From positions 80,896,244 through 80,960,243 of the forward strand of contig CM024763.1 in the NCBI GenBank assembly GCA_014218235.1: a stretch of 64,000 nt of DNA. Reading direction: 5' to 3'. The notes beneath the pieces are model-generated. The model made no database searches. It was not told where the DNA came from and saw only the letters and a list, made by a program, of their open reading frames with translations. Each line of letters starts with the position of its first letter. Within the stretch, counting starts at the first letter, position 1. Below, piece after piece: positions 1 through 10,802 of the stretch. The stretch comes from Colocasia esculenta. Its lineage: Eukaryota; Streptophyta; Magnoliopsida; Alismatales; Araceae. A program made the position numbers and the translations under genes.

Positions 1-774
1 CGTCCCAACCGGCGTCCCCGTCGTTTTCTTCCACGTGCACTGGACTGGAGCAAGGCGGGAGCGACGTTCTTCCTCCTCTTCCTCCGCCCGTCCAACCGGC
101 AACGCCGCCGCACCGTCACCATTCAGGGAAGCATCCTCTCCCCTTTCCTCTTTTCTCTCTCCATCCACCTCCTCCGGGCCCCCATGTGGTCCTTTTTATT
201 TTCATCTCCTCCGGGTCCCACGTGGCCCTTATACTCCCTTTTTTTTTACATGCACACACATGCATGTATACACACACACGCACACCTACTTCTTAGATGT
301 TTAAAAGCCACCACACGGTAAGTCGTTCCCCTTGCCGTTTATTCTTTTATTTCATTTTTTTTAAGGATTGCATACTACACATTATTTGGCTAATCCCCTT
401 GTCCTTTTCTTGTCTTCTTCTTTTTTCAGGGTAATCAACACGAAAAATGCCCTCTACCACGGCTGGCCGTGCTTGTAGAGGAAGAAAGGACCCACATCCC
501 CCGCACAATCTCCCACGCTCCAAAAGGTATTCTCCGTGATCACTTCTTCCATCTGCACCCCTCGCCGTGCATTCACCATTCGGCACCCTCGCGTGCCTGG
601 CGATCACGATCTTTTTATTTTCCCGCTTTCCGTTTCTTTTCCGCCAATTCATCCCCCTCTTTGTGGGCCTCATTCTTTTCATTTTTTTCCCTCTTTTCTC
701 TCTCCTTCGGCGCCCCCCTCGAAAATGGAACCTCGCGGGAGGGAAAAAGGGAAAGAAGGAAAATGATACCTACA
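1..774 (+). repeat. T1 5' LTR, 3' part only
   Basis: This is the last 774 bases of the 5' LTR, ending at CCTACA. It pairs with 26362-27124 with small indels, for example an extra CCTCTT block near 76. Its start lies about 1 kb before the window. A CA-rich stretch near 246-285 matches one in the 3' LTR. The open frames on both strands here are LTR sequence, not genes: they recur in the other copy with different breaks. Confidence 0.9.
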
Positions 775-777
775 GTT

Positions 778-794
778 TGGTGATCACGGTAGGA
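778..794 (+). promoter_or_regulatory. T1 primer-binding site
   Basis: TGGTGATCACGGTAGGA begins three bases after the LTR end, as expected for a tRNA primer site complementary to a CCA end. It resembles the T2 primer site (TGGCAATCACGGTGGGA), so the two families probably use the same or a closely related tRNA. I cannot name the tRNA without a search. Confidence 0.7.
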
Positions 795-1936
795 CTTCTT
801 TTCGCATTTTCCTTTTGATTACCCCCTCCTTCGTGCCCCACATGGCACTCTTCTTTTATCCTTTATTTTATACCATGCAAAACATGTTGTGTGTTTAATT
901 TTATTTTTCGTTCCCTCTTTATACTCGTATCATGCCTTCGTTCCTGCTTTTTCTTCTGTCCTCGGGTGGCTGTTGGAATCGCGTCCACACAGAGACGCGT
1001 TTATAATGCGTCCACTGTACCGAACGCGTTTCATTTTGCTGTTGCGGCGGCCAAAGCCGACACGTTCAGCTTCCTTGTCACGGCGGCCTTGGCCGACGCA
1101 TCTCTGTTGTCGCGGCGGCTAAGGCTGACACGCCTCTGTATATCTTAATCTTATTTCTGTACATCTTTCCTGCTTACTGCACTTTACTGCTTTCACTTTT
1201 TTTTTCGGGTGCCTGTTTGGAACCGCGTCCAAGATAGAGGACGCATTTTTAACTCTTCTGTAGTCCCGGACACGTTTCAGTTTCTTGTCGCAGCAGCACC
1301 AACCGACGCATTATTGTCGCGGCGGCAAAAGCTGACGCATTTCTACCTGCAGTCCATCCACAGGGACCAGGCGCGGCGCTGACAACCTTCTGGGGCTCTC
1401 AGTTCCGCGTTCAGGTGACTGGACGCGATTCTTAAGTCGCGGCGGCTGCCCCCACCGTGATTCAGAGTACTGATAGAAACGCGCCCCTTCTGCCATTTTG
1501 CTATAAACTGTTGCATACAGGACATTTTGCATCAGTTGAGGGACCTCCTTCCCTCTTAACTTAGGCTCCACACACCCTTCCGCTGAAGGCGAGCTCTACA
1601 TTGGGCACTCCGTCCCTTTGGACTAGCGGACCTTCCCCCGGAGCGCCATAAGTCTCCGTACCCTGTGGATTCCCTCACGGCGGACCAAGCTGGTTGTACC
1701 CCTCCGTTGACCCGGGTTTAGATATCCCATTGCGTGGTAAGGGGTGATTCTAGTTGCGCCCTGAAGTATTCATACTCTACCCAACTAGGATCTCACCTGG
1801 AGTGACACAATGATTTTTCAATCCATTTAATAAATTGTGAAACTCCTAAAAACAAACGTTAAGCATCACAACGTGTTTGAAGCATTATTGATTTATTAAT
1901 CTCTATTCAACTTGTTTGTCTGCTTGCCTTGTTAAA
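795..1936 (+). other. T1 untranslated leader
   Basis: No convincing gene is present. The stretch 960-1450 holds many CG-rich short motifs (GCGTCC, GACGCG, GTCGCGGCGGC) like those in the T1 LTR at 25550-26230. The short open frames on both strands look random. The leader runs directly into the gag start at 1937. Confidence 0.6.
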
Positions 1937-2137
1937 ATGGACCAATATTATCATTTCGATTTTTATTATGAGGACTATGAGGATAATGTCGCATCTCCAT
2001 CTTTTCAATCCCATGTCCGTCCATCTTACCACCGTGAGGGACAACCTTCCACCTCCTATAGTTATGTGCACACACCGCACACTAACCAATCTGATGTCCC
2101 TCCATACATCACTCCAATCAAAACCCGACGAGAGCCT
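1937..2137 (+). pseudogene. gag: T1 gag, N-terminal fragment (interrupted by T2)
   Basis: A reading frame opens at ATG 1937 (MDQYYHFDFYYEDYED...), giving an acidic, tyrosine-rich N-terminus of 67 codons. It is cut exactly where T2 begins at 2138. The last codons overlap the AGCCT target copy. The frame resumes at 19749: removing T2 plus one target copy keeps the same phase into a proline run and then the 19791-20098 frame. An upstream in-frame Met-like start at 1916 is possible, but 1937 follows an AAA context and is preferred. Function inferred from the continuation: capsid protein of the retrotransposon particle. Confidence 0.75.
2133..2137. repeat. Target-site duplication of T2, left copy
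   Basis: AGCCT directly precedes the T2 LTR and is matched exactly at 19744-19748 after the other LTR. The five-base length is normal for LTR retrotransposon integrase. Confidence 0.9.
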
Positions 2138-3397
2138 TGTGGACGATCCGTTTCGCCTCCATCCGTGTCCCCGTTGTCGACGGTGGATGTCCTCCAGGTG
2201 CTCGCGAACGTCACTGGTCTCTCGTTGGCGATGATGGATTGTTGGTTGACTTGGTTGACTCCCCGGTTGGCTAGGTTGACTGAGGAGGAAACAAAGAAAA
2301 CCAGAGATGAAAGGGGAGATTTGGTGATCGCCAGGGCCTTACCTATTCCCAAGGGGTTGCTGTGATCACGTCGGTGCAGTGGCCTCGCGCAGCGGGCGGA
2401 GATGGGGCTCCAACTTCTCCTTCTTCGGCCGGCCAAAGGAGGAGAGCTCCACGGTCACGTTCACAATATTCCTGCCACAAACAAACCTCTATTAGACTGA
2501 ATGCAGTGTAGAAAATGTTCAAAGAAGAAAGAAAGCCCAAAGGCGAGTCCCGTACCAGTTGCGGGCTTGAGAAGAGGGGTGGCCAATGCTATGACCACCC
2601 TTCTTCCCTCCATTTTTCGTTGGGAAACCCCTTTCTAGGTGTGTAGGAAGGTGACCTACGTGCCTAGAGTGTGTGGGAAAGTGTGTGGAACATGCAAGTT
2701 AGCTACAAAGCAAGTAAGAGAAGAGAGAGAGGAGAGAGTGTAGATCCTCGTTGATGGCGTTGTTGGCTCCTTGTAGGGCTCCTCCAGCTCCAAAGCAACC
2801 CTTCTAGTCGTCCCGAATGTGGAGAGGGAAGAGGATGAGTGGTGGAAGGTAGGGTAAGGTTTTCTCTCTCCTCTCTCAAAGCTTCGGGATAAGGACGTCC
2901 AGCCTCTCCCCCCTTGCTCAGGGCTCAAGGGCTATAAATAGACAGTGGAGCTCGGGGTTGGAGTGCCTAGGATGCTAAGTGTGAAGAAACACACTTACAC
3001 ACTTGGCAATCCTTGCATTAAAGGTCCAACCAATGGGGGAGGCCAAGTAGGATTTTTACTGGGTCAAGGGGGTGCATAGGTGGCCCATATGCCCGTTGGG
3101 AACGGCTACATGCATTGCATGGCCGAGAGAATGGTGCAAGTGGGCTGGAATCTCGGGTAGTTGCGCAGACCAGGTAAACCCTATTGACGTCCAGGGATCA
3201 GGCCGCCAACCTCATGCAGGTGTCCAGCGAGGTGGACGCCAACTTGGGTCAACGTCCAAGGGGATTGCCGCCAACCAGTAGTCGGCGGCCATCGATGCTG
3301 CCGTCTACATGGGATCCGAGGCTGGTCAACAAATGGTCAAACGAAGCTTAATGGGCCAAAGAGCCGTACGGGAGATGGGCCGAATCTCGCGTCTACA
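2138..3397 (-). repeat. T2 3' LTR (1260 bp)
   Basis: It runs TGTGGACG to TCTACA on the plus strand, i.e. TGTAGA...CCACA in element direction. It aligns with 18472-19743 (1272 bp) with scattered substitutions and small indels, so T2 is not young. It contains clusters of ACGTCCA and GGACGCC motifs near 3185-3300 and a plus-strand TATA box at 2933. Confidence 0.92.
2933..2940 (+). promoter_or_regulatory. Plus-strand TATA box inside T2 3' LTR
   Basis: TATAAATA lies on the strand opposite to T2 gag-pol and faces the antisense genes starting at 4640. The other LTR has TATTAAATA at the matching place. The location suggests an antisense LTR promoter for the plus-strand genes; this is inference. Confidence 0.45.
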
Positions 3398-3408
3398 ATG
3401 CCCCTCCG
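3398..3408 (-). other. T2 polypurine tract
   Basis: On the minus strand GGAGGGGCAT immediately precedes the LTR start TGTAGA. This is the expected site and composition for plus-strand priming. Confidence 0.6.
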
Positions 3409-4639
3409 AGACATCCGGTCTTGCAAGGGAGCAGAGCGGACTGAAAGGTTAGTGTCCTCGGTAAACAAAGGACGCGGATATTTAATGGAAGGGCCATCTC
3501 CGAGGATAGGAATTCTAGCAAACCAAACAAAGAGACAGGCTAGAGACAGATGACGAATCGTCTGAGAGACAAATAGGGGTAAGAAAAGGGTGATCTACCC
3601 ATGTAACTACAACTGCGACCCAATGGCAGGGTCCCTGGCATGGCCGTGTTCGACTTTGACTAGTTTCCGGTGTGTCTGAGTCAAAGGAGTTGTAATATGA
3701 CGGTTGAATCAGGAGGGTCTCATAATCGGAGCTCACTGGGCTCGCTGGCCTAATCAGGACGTCGGTCCCGAATTTAGGAGGTCACAAAGACAAGGAGTTG
3801 GTTGATCTCTCAAAGGATTATCAAAAGATTCTAACTGGAATCACATGCTTGGAAAACCTGAAGTCCGGAATTAAGCTCGCGGCTGGCGAAGGCTCAAGTG
3901 AACTCAATAAGGATTGGTTGACTATTTGTGAAAGACACGGTGGGACAAGTGGAGAAGGGGGGCAACAAAGACCCGACATCAACCTGGATAGTCATGAAGG
4001 GCGGACCCAGTAGGCTACCTGAGCTGGGGGAGCCATGGAGCAATCATATAATCGAGGAAAATCACCATTTTTTTTTTGAGTGTTAGTAAGAGAATGTTAG
4101 CAGTGAAGATGCATGCTGGTGTGGGTTGCCTATCTAAAATGCAAGTTAGCACCAGAGGAAAATTCTAAGGCCATACGAATAACTGAGAGATCGCAAACCC
4201 ATCATGGTTTTTGATGAAGGGGAACTCAGGGTTCACGGTCGCCAAGTTATTCGCCTCTGGTGGGTCCTATGTTAGACATACCTGTAACGCTCAAGGTCGC
4301 ATGAGCGTTCCGACATTGAAGCGCAGCTTGTGCTTAAGATATCTGTAAAACAACTTGAAGCACAAGATAAAGGATAATGGGTAATGGCCATATAAGAATA
4401 AGACATTTAAAAGTATCCGGGAGTAAACGTCCACATCGATGGCCGCCAGTATACAGTTAACGTCCCCATCTGGGCCGCCAACCGAAACTAACGTCCACCG
4501 ATCTGGACGCCTACCTGACAGCGGATCAGGCCGAAAATATAGGTGATGGGAGTCCATAGGGACTCTACCATCTCCTACCTCCGTCCCTCCCTGCTCCTAT
4601 TGCGAACCAGAGAGCTGAGAGACAGAGAAACACAGCAGC
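3409..4639 (+). other. T2 noncoding region between 3' LTR and antisense genes
   Basis: No supported gene. The segment 4425-4515 has repeated ACGTCCAC / GGACGCC / GGCCGCCA motifs like those in the T2 LTR. If the TATA at 2933 is used, this stretch would be the leader, possibly with introns, of the plus-strand transcript. Confidence 0.5.
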
Positions 4640-6039
4640 ATGGCCTCCTCATCGACCGGACGATCCACAGGCGCGAATCCTGGAGTTCTGAGTGAAGTAC
4701 CGGGACACCTGAGCACACGTCTGGCCAAGGGAAGGTAAGTGATGATTGATTCCTGCTCCTTCCTGGGCTGAAAACGCCCCAAACAGCGCTCTTACAAAAC
4801 CCTTCACTCCCATGCAGGAAATCCCAGCGTTCCCGAGCCAAGGCCAGGTATGGGCCTTTTCTTGGCTTGTGAACCTGGTAAATGCTATCACGTTGGACAT
4901 GCGGAGCTTCGTTGGCATGTGGAATCTGAGCTTCATGGTGGTCCTGGCCAAGAACATGAAAGACATGTGGTGGGGGTTCGATGCCTTGGGGGCGCTGATG
5001 GAGAGGTGGCACCCGCACACGCACACATTCGTGTTCCAGGGCTTCGAGGCGAGCGTGTTGCTGAAGGAGGTGGAATTGTTCCTGGGATGGCAGCGGTGCC
5101 TGGAGTACGATGCAGCGACTCCTCTCCCCCCGTGGGAAGAGATCCTCGCGGACATTGTACGAGACAAGAAGGAGGTGTTGCGGATGACGAACAAGAACGG
5201 ATCTTCCTAGACCGGCTGGCCTGGTGGTTGATCCAGCATGCGAGGGAGATTGGCGGAGAGAGGGCGACCCGGGGATTGACACTCTGCCTGGCTGGAGTCT
5301 TCCTGTTCCCCACGAGTGGTGACTTCATCCTTTATGAGCATGTTGGAGTACTGTCTCTGTTGTGGCGCGGGCAGTCACTTGCCCCTGCAGTGCTGGCCCA
5401 CCTGTACAGTTTGCTCACCACAATGAGCCTAGGCGGACGCACCTGCGGGAGTTTGTTTCTGCTCCAGGTATGGATGGAAGCTCATTTAAAGTTTGATTTT
5501 GCTGAAGCACAACCTACCCCTTCCAGGATCTTCCTTCGGAGTTCAGTGTACTGCAGCAGGGCATGGTATGAGCCGGAAGGTGAGATCAAGTGTGTGACAG
5601 CACACTTGAAGAGCAGAGATGCTTGGAGAGATCATCTGGCATTTCTGGTGATGGATGACTTCATCGTGAGGCCACTGTTCATGAGGAGTATTGAGTTCAG
5701 AGCAAAGACCAGGGAGGACAGAGATTTGTGGCTGATTGGAGCGGGTCAGATGGGGGTGTACCAACCACATCGGTGCCACTGTCAGCTTGGATTCCACGGG
5801 GAATTCCAGCTCCATCTAGCTGCACTGATATGATAATCACCGGGAGGAATGAAAGGATAATGAAGAAAGCTATGAAGACATGGAAGAAATACACAGTGAG
5901 CAAGAAGGTGGGACTGGCAGTGCAGGAAACACCGGAAGATGTGTGGCCGTACGAGGACTTCACAGACACTATTTGCCCTATTTCTTGGACTTTTTCATGG
6001 CCCGCAGGGCAAAATGATGTATCTTTCTGTTTTGAATAA
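4640..6039 (+). pseudogene. Antisense gene 1 of T2: DUF7745-like protein, broken
   Basis: A likely first exon runs from ATG 4640 (MASSSTGRSTG...) to a GTAAGT donor at 4735, with an acceptor AG at 4816-4817. The main coding part then shows blocks I associate with the plant DUF7745 family: LMERWHPHTHTFVFQGFE (near 4998-5052), LCLAGVFLFPTSGD (5284-5325), a GS-LFLLQVWMEAHL block (5449-5490), and LIGAGQMGVYQPHR followed by QLGFHGEF (5732-5808). The frame shifts near 5170-5200 and again near 5800, where the continuation is the frame ending at 6039. DUF7745 proteins are plant proteins of unknown function, often carried by transposons. It lies between T2 pol and 3' LTR in antisense, a place where extra ORFs are known in Tat elements. 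Family assignment is from memory of conserved blocks and needs a profile search. Confidence 0.6.
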
Positions 6040-6993
6040 GTGTAACACAAATTTGATGAATAAAAGTGAGTTATATTTGTGTTGAATTGGCTTGAGTTGT
6101 GGAATGTGTGGGATGAAATGGCCTCAAAAGGGTCCAAAAGAGTGTGATGTAAGGACTGAGTGCGGGGTGGTTGGCGTCCACATCGACCGCCGCCACGAAG
6201 AAGTAAACGTCCAGGGCCTGTCGCCAACCAAGGTAGACGTCCACGGAGGTGTCGTCTATTTCAAACTAGACTTCCAGACCTAGTTTACCAAACTTCGAGG
6301 TCTGTCATTGAAGAGACTTTGACGTCCCCACCATGGCCGTCAAGCGTACGTCAGCGGCCAGGTCTTGACGTCAGGAAAAGTTCAACGGCCAGATGTTGAC
6401 GTTAAACCAGGAAATTGCCTTTTTTTTTGAACCGACGCTTCTCCCGAGCGCCACTTCACCTTCCAAACGCCAGGAGAGGAGAAAACCCACAGAACCCACA
6501 ATCTCCCGCTTAGATAATGAGGACAAGGGAGAAACGAAGTGTTCTCCGGGACCGTCGTCAACCGGAGGAGGAAGAGGACGAGGTGGAGATGGCCACGGCG
6601 GAGGAAGAGGAAGAAGTGGCGGTGGAGGATGTACCGGAGGGGGAAGAGACCGAGGGAGGAGACGAGACGGAGGCGGGGGCACCTCGATGACCCCGGGTGA
6701 GTACTCTAAAACCTCAGTGGATGTGTTTTTGATTTGGTGAAAAGAAGGGAAAACAGGGGAAATGTCGTCAGGTCATACAGGAACTTGACGGCAACATCGG
6801 TTGCCATCGAGTTCCTGCTCGCGTCCAACCCCTTGCCGTCAAGGTAATCTTGACGTCAAGGGTCCGGTCACTGACATAGGAACTTGACGGCCACCCCTTG
6901 GACGCTGACTTAATGTAGACGGCATACCCCTTGCCGCCAACTCAAAATTAATGACAATCGATGCTGACGTTAAATGATCTGTGTTTTTTGCAG
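6040..6993 (+). other. Spacer and possible first exon of antisense gene 2
   Basis: The part 6165-6385 and 6770-6965 is filled with T2-type motifs (GACGTCCA, ACGTCCAC, TTGACGTCA). A candidate polyadenylation signal AATAAA near 6059 would end gene 1. Between about 6500 and 6694 the DNA is purine-rich and one frame is strongly acidic (EEEEDEVEMATAEEEEEVAV), but it meets TGA just before a GTGAGT donor at about 6695. This may be a broken acidic first exon joined to the acceptor at 6992-6993. I see no other gene. Confidence 0.45.
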
Positions 6994-9446
6994 GGCAAGG
7001 GCCGAATGAGGAGCAGGGTGACTTGGGACCTGTGCTGGGCGTGGTACCAGGCGCTTCCAGAGGCCCAGCAGGCCCAGATAGCGAGGATGGGGTTCGGACA
7101 TCTCCTATCGGTACGCCCTTTTCACTTAGATGTCCCTTACTTAGAGGTGTTGAGGGAGAGATGCGAGGAGGATTGCAAGGCATTTATCATGCCTTGGGGA
7201 CACATGATACCCACATTGGAGGATGTGGCGTATCTGACGGGACTGCCGGTTCAGGGAGAGCCGGTAGTCGGACTGGAGAGGAGGGACTATCATGACGACA
7301 TTGCGGAGTTGCTGGGGCCAGAGTTTGTGGCCGGGAGGAGGAGACCGATCTGGAGCATCCTCCTTGGATCGTTGTCGGAGGCAGTTGGATTGAGGGGTAG
7401 GAGGAGAGCCCCTAGAGACATTGGATGAGTTCTACGCTGGAGTGCGGGGGCACTCGACCTAGAGACCGGAGCGAGGAGCGCTCGGTGCGGATTTTTGTCA
7501 GCTACCTCTTTGGACGCCTGCTGTTCGCGACGCAGTCATCACAGATGAACTGCAAGTTCTGTGCTGCTGAGGGACTTGGCGCAGGCGGGGAGGTATGCTT
7601 GGGGCGCCGCGATGCTGGGACACCTCTTCTCTCTCCTTCCCAGTAGTTCACAGCGTTCTCAGAGCACAGGGGGCTTCACCCCCTTCTTACAGGTACACAA
7701 TTTTCTTTTAATGCTCGTCATTGATTTTTCATTGATTAACCGCCTTACTGACCCTTCTTTTTGCTGCCTTTGCAGATCTGGGGGTACACCCGTTTCCCCA
7801 TGGGACGCGGGACACTGGTAGAGGGGCGCCAGACGATGGTGCCTCTCATGACGAGCTGGGAGGTGGCCCCGGACCCCAGGGTCACCGACAGGAGGGTAGG
7901 GGATGTGCGGGTCGCACTCGACCACTACCCACATGAGCAGGTATGAAACCCTCAACTAGCTCTTGCATTTTTTCAATTATTGCTGTATTTGATGCTACTG
8001 ACCAAAGTTTTCTCATTCTTCTCAGGTGGTGTGGACCCCATATGCAGGGGAGGTGGACGCCTCGCACCCGGCGGTGGCGGCAGGTCGCCCCTTGTTCGAC
8101 CGCCACCTCCTCTTATTGTGCCTCGGGACATGTGAGGTACTGTATTTGGAGTTGGTGGTACGGACTCTGGGCTGGCACCAGCCGGCCATCGAGGTGCCTT
8201 CCCTCAGGAGAGAGGGACACTCGCGCCGGCGGTTCTTCTCCGAGGACCGTGACTGGGGAGCGAACCACGGCAGCACAGTCGCGTATTGGCGCGAGGGTGG
8301 CGAGTAGGTGGTACGAGTGACAGACCTCCCCGACAGCTCGGCTTACATGGAGGACTACCAGGCACAGTATGCCGGGCGACTCCGGCTTGACCGACGAGTG
8401 GTGAGTGAATTTGCAACTCTAAGCCTTGATTGGTGGATTGCCTTATTTGATTTTAACCTTAAAGTGCATTTCGGCAGATGCCGGAGTCACAGGCCATCCG
8501 CCTTTTGGAGGGGCGACTGGCCGAGCAGGAGGTGGAGCTGACGAGGCTCCGGGCCGAGATCAGGACACTGGTAAGTAGCATTAATCCTATCTTGAAATTG
8601 ATTTGACATTGACTTGATTCGATTGCTGACCAAGATATGTGAATGCAGAGGGCGGAGCAGCAGAGGGTGCGGGCGAGCCGTGACCTCGGGGTGAGCTCGT
8701 CGGTGCAGCCGGCTAGAGGGGACCTCGCCGACCGCCTGCAGGACGCCCTAGACCGGGCGCAGGCTCGGGTCCAGGAGCTCGAGGAGCAGGCTCGAGAGGT
8801 TGGGACTGAGGTAAGACACTAGACTTGCACTTTCCTTTAATATGCATTGAATGTTCTAACGTGCTTGTCCCTTGACATGCAGCGGCAGGGAGGAGGAGTG
8901 GCTACTCTCCAGGCACAGATGGAGAGTATGCAACTGCAGCTCGAGGCGAAGATCTCTGGTCTGGAGGCTGAGGTGCGTAACTTTCTTCTTTCTTCTTCTC
9001 TGACACATGTTCATGACTGATCCTCTTTTTTGCTTTTGATACGCAGCGGCGGACCATGGTGACTGCCATGGAGGAGCTGAGGGATGACCGGACCCTCATG
9101 AGGGTCTCCTGCTCGAAGCCCGAGAGAGGAGAGGGAGGCCGAGACAGCTCGGGCGCGGATTGCTGCAGATTATGAGATTTTGAAGGACCGGGTGCTGAAG
9201 AAGCGCCGAGAGCAGCAGCGGCAGGCCCAGCAAGCGACGCCCGCGAGGACCGGCTCGGCGTTTGCCTCGCTTGATGACATCGTGTCCCTGGGGGACCCCT
9301 CTGTGGTGCGAGGAGGGGTGCAGCGACCCGAGGCATCGACGGCGTCGAGTCCTCCTCTTCCAGACCAACGTCGGGAGAGAGAGGAGGAGGAGGTGAGCAG
9401 CTCCCGCAGACAGAGGCCTGCGGAGGGGGAGCGGAGAGAGGAGTGA
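6994..9446 (+). pseudogene. Antisense gene 2 of T2: plant mobile domain (PMD) protein with coiled-coil tail, multi-exon
   Basis: The first block holds FGHLLSVRPFHLDVPYLEVL, then FIMPWGHMIPTLEDVAYLTG and LPVQGEPVVG, the signature of the plant mobile domain (aminotransferase-like, MAIN/MAIL family). It continues with RDLAQAGRYAWGAAMLGHLF and, across an intron, TPFLQ-IWGYTRFPMGRGTLVE. Introns fit at 7693-7775, 7941-8025, 8401-8477, 8571-8648, 8811-8882 and 8973-9046; all are GT-AG and all junctions are in phase 0. The last exons (from 8478) encode heptad-rich helices ending in an RREQQRQAQQ region and an acidic/Arg tail to TGA 9444. Breaks: frameshift near 7395, TAG at 8305, frameshift near 9125. 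PMD proteins of the host act in gene silencing and cell fate; transposon copies have no proven role. Orientation is opposite to T2 gag-pol. Confidence 0.8.
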
Positions 9447-10802
9447 GGAGAGGTACTCCAGTTGTACTTCCAGGGGTATGCCCCTGTTATGACATGTACT
9501 TTGAACTTGATCATTGTAGTGGAATTTTGTGGACTTTTGTCTTTTGCACTTGAATGGTTTGTTTCTATTCTCTGATTCCTGCATCCTATATCCACAACAA
9601 TTGAAGAAAACATGTTAGTGTAGATCTGTTTTTAGCCCCTTGCCTACGATGTACCTTTCTTGAGATCTGGTCAAGGGGCTAATTTCTAATCAAAGATAGG
9701 AACATAACAAAATAATTGAAAAGAGAAATATGCACATGCATTTTTTTGTGTTTTGTTGTTTTCTTGATTTTTTTGTTGTTTTTGATAAGAAAATAAGGAG
9801 AATGTTAGTATATATACATGGTACCACTAATTTTTTTTTGGATTTTTGATTTTTCTAATTTTTTTTGGCTTTTGAAAATAAGGGAGAAAATTTGGGAGAA
9901 AATATGTACAACGTGAAATATGTACATCAAAAGACTCTCTTTTTTGTTTTTGTTTTTTTTTTGCATTTTTTTTTTTTGGATTTTTGGACTCCAAGACACA
10001 TATTCATCACATGTTGTAGTGTAGGGTTTACACGATCTACTTAACCACAGAGGCCAAGTGAGGAGGGACGTGCATGAATTCCTTGATGTTGGATTGCCCC
10101 TAGCCTTCTTGATATTTTCCACTACGGAGGATCTTATACAATCAAATTGCCCCTAGTGGAGAAATCGGAAGAAATGTATAGAAAATCATGTAGGACTTTG
10201 GTTCAAACTACTTTTTGTTTCCAAACCGACATCTCATATCAAGCAGACTTGGTCAACCATTGTTTTCAGGGGGATTTTTCATTTTATTTCTGATTTCTGG
10301 GGTGGAGGCACGTACTTTTTGCTACCTCCTTGAGTTGGTCAACCTTTTTCTGGGTACGTACTTTTTGCTACCCTTTTTTGACCTTCTGGCTTTTCTTTTT
10401 CCCCCTTTGAGGCTTGATTTAGCATTTTGCCCTTGTTTTTTTCTATTTTGCCCCTGTTTTATGGTGACCTTGTCCTTTTAAAGAGAGGGGTGGTCCCCTA
10501 CTCGTAGTTTGTTCCGCTTCCAGACACGACCGAGTGGGAAAAGAATAGGGGAAACACATTGACCGGATGAGACCGCCCGAGTGTACTAGTGATTTTCTAG
10601 CCAAAGGCAATATCTTAACATCGTGTGGTGTGTGAATAAGCCCTACCTGACTAGTGGCCACGTGGAAGAGTAAAGAAAGTAGACCCACACCTTAACAAGT
10701 GATGAATGACCGACTTGACGGACTGACTGACTGACTAAGGGTAGAATTTCTTGAGGTAGACTGCATTCCAAGGGTGCGTTAGCTCAACTCCCTCGGCATC
10801 CA
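9447..10802. other. T2 noncoding region downstream of pol
   Basis: No supported gene. The 9720-9985 part is very T-rich with repeated TTTTTGTTTTT-type runs. On the plus strand it would be the 3' untranslated region of the PMD gene; on the minus strand it follows the integrase. Small open frames here are low-complexity. Confidence 0.6.

Noticed and set aside
35..304. Open frames in the first kilobase on both strands
   Set aside because: They lie inside the T1 LTR and recur with different breaks at 26393-26671, so they are LTR sequence.
4575..5328. Long minus-strand frames opposite antisense gene 1
   Set aside because: They are shadows of the GC-rich plus-strand coding region; the recognisable family blocks are on the plus strand.
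9096..9613. Minus-strand frames opposite the PMD coiled-coil exon
   Set aside because: They mirror the Glu/Arg-rich coding exon and have no independent support.
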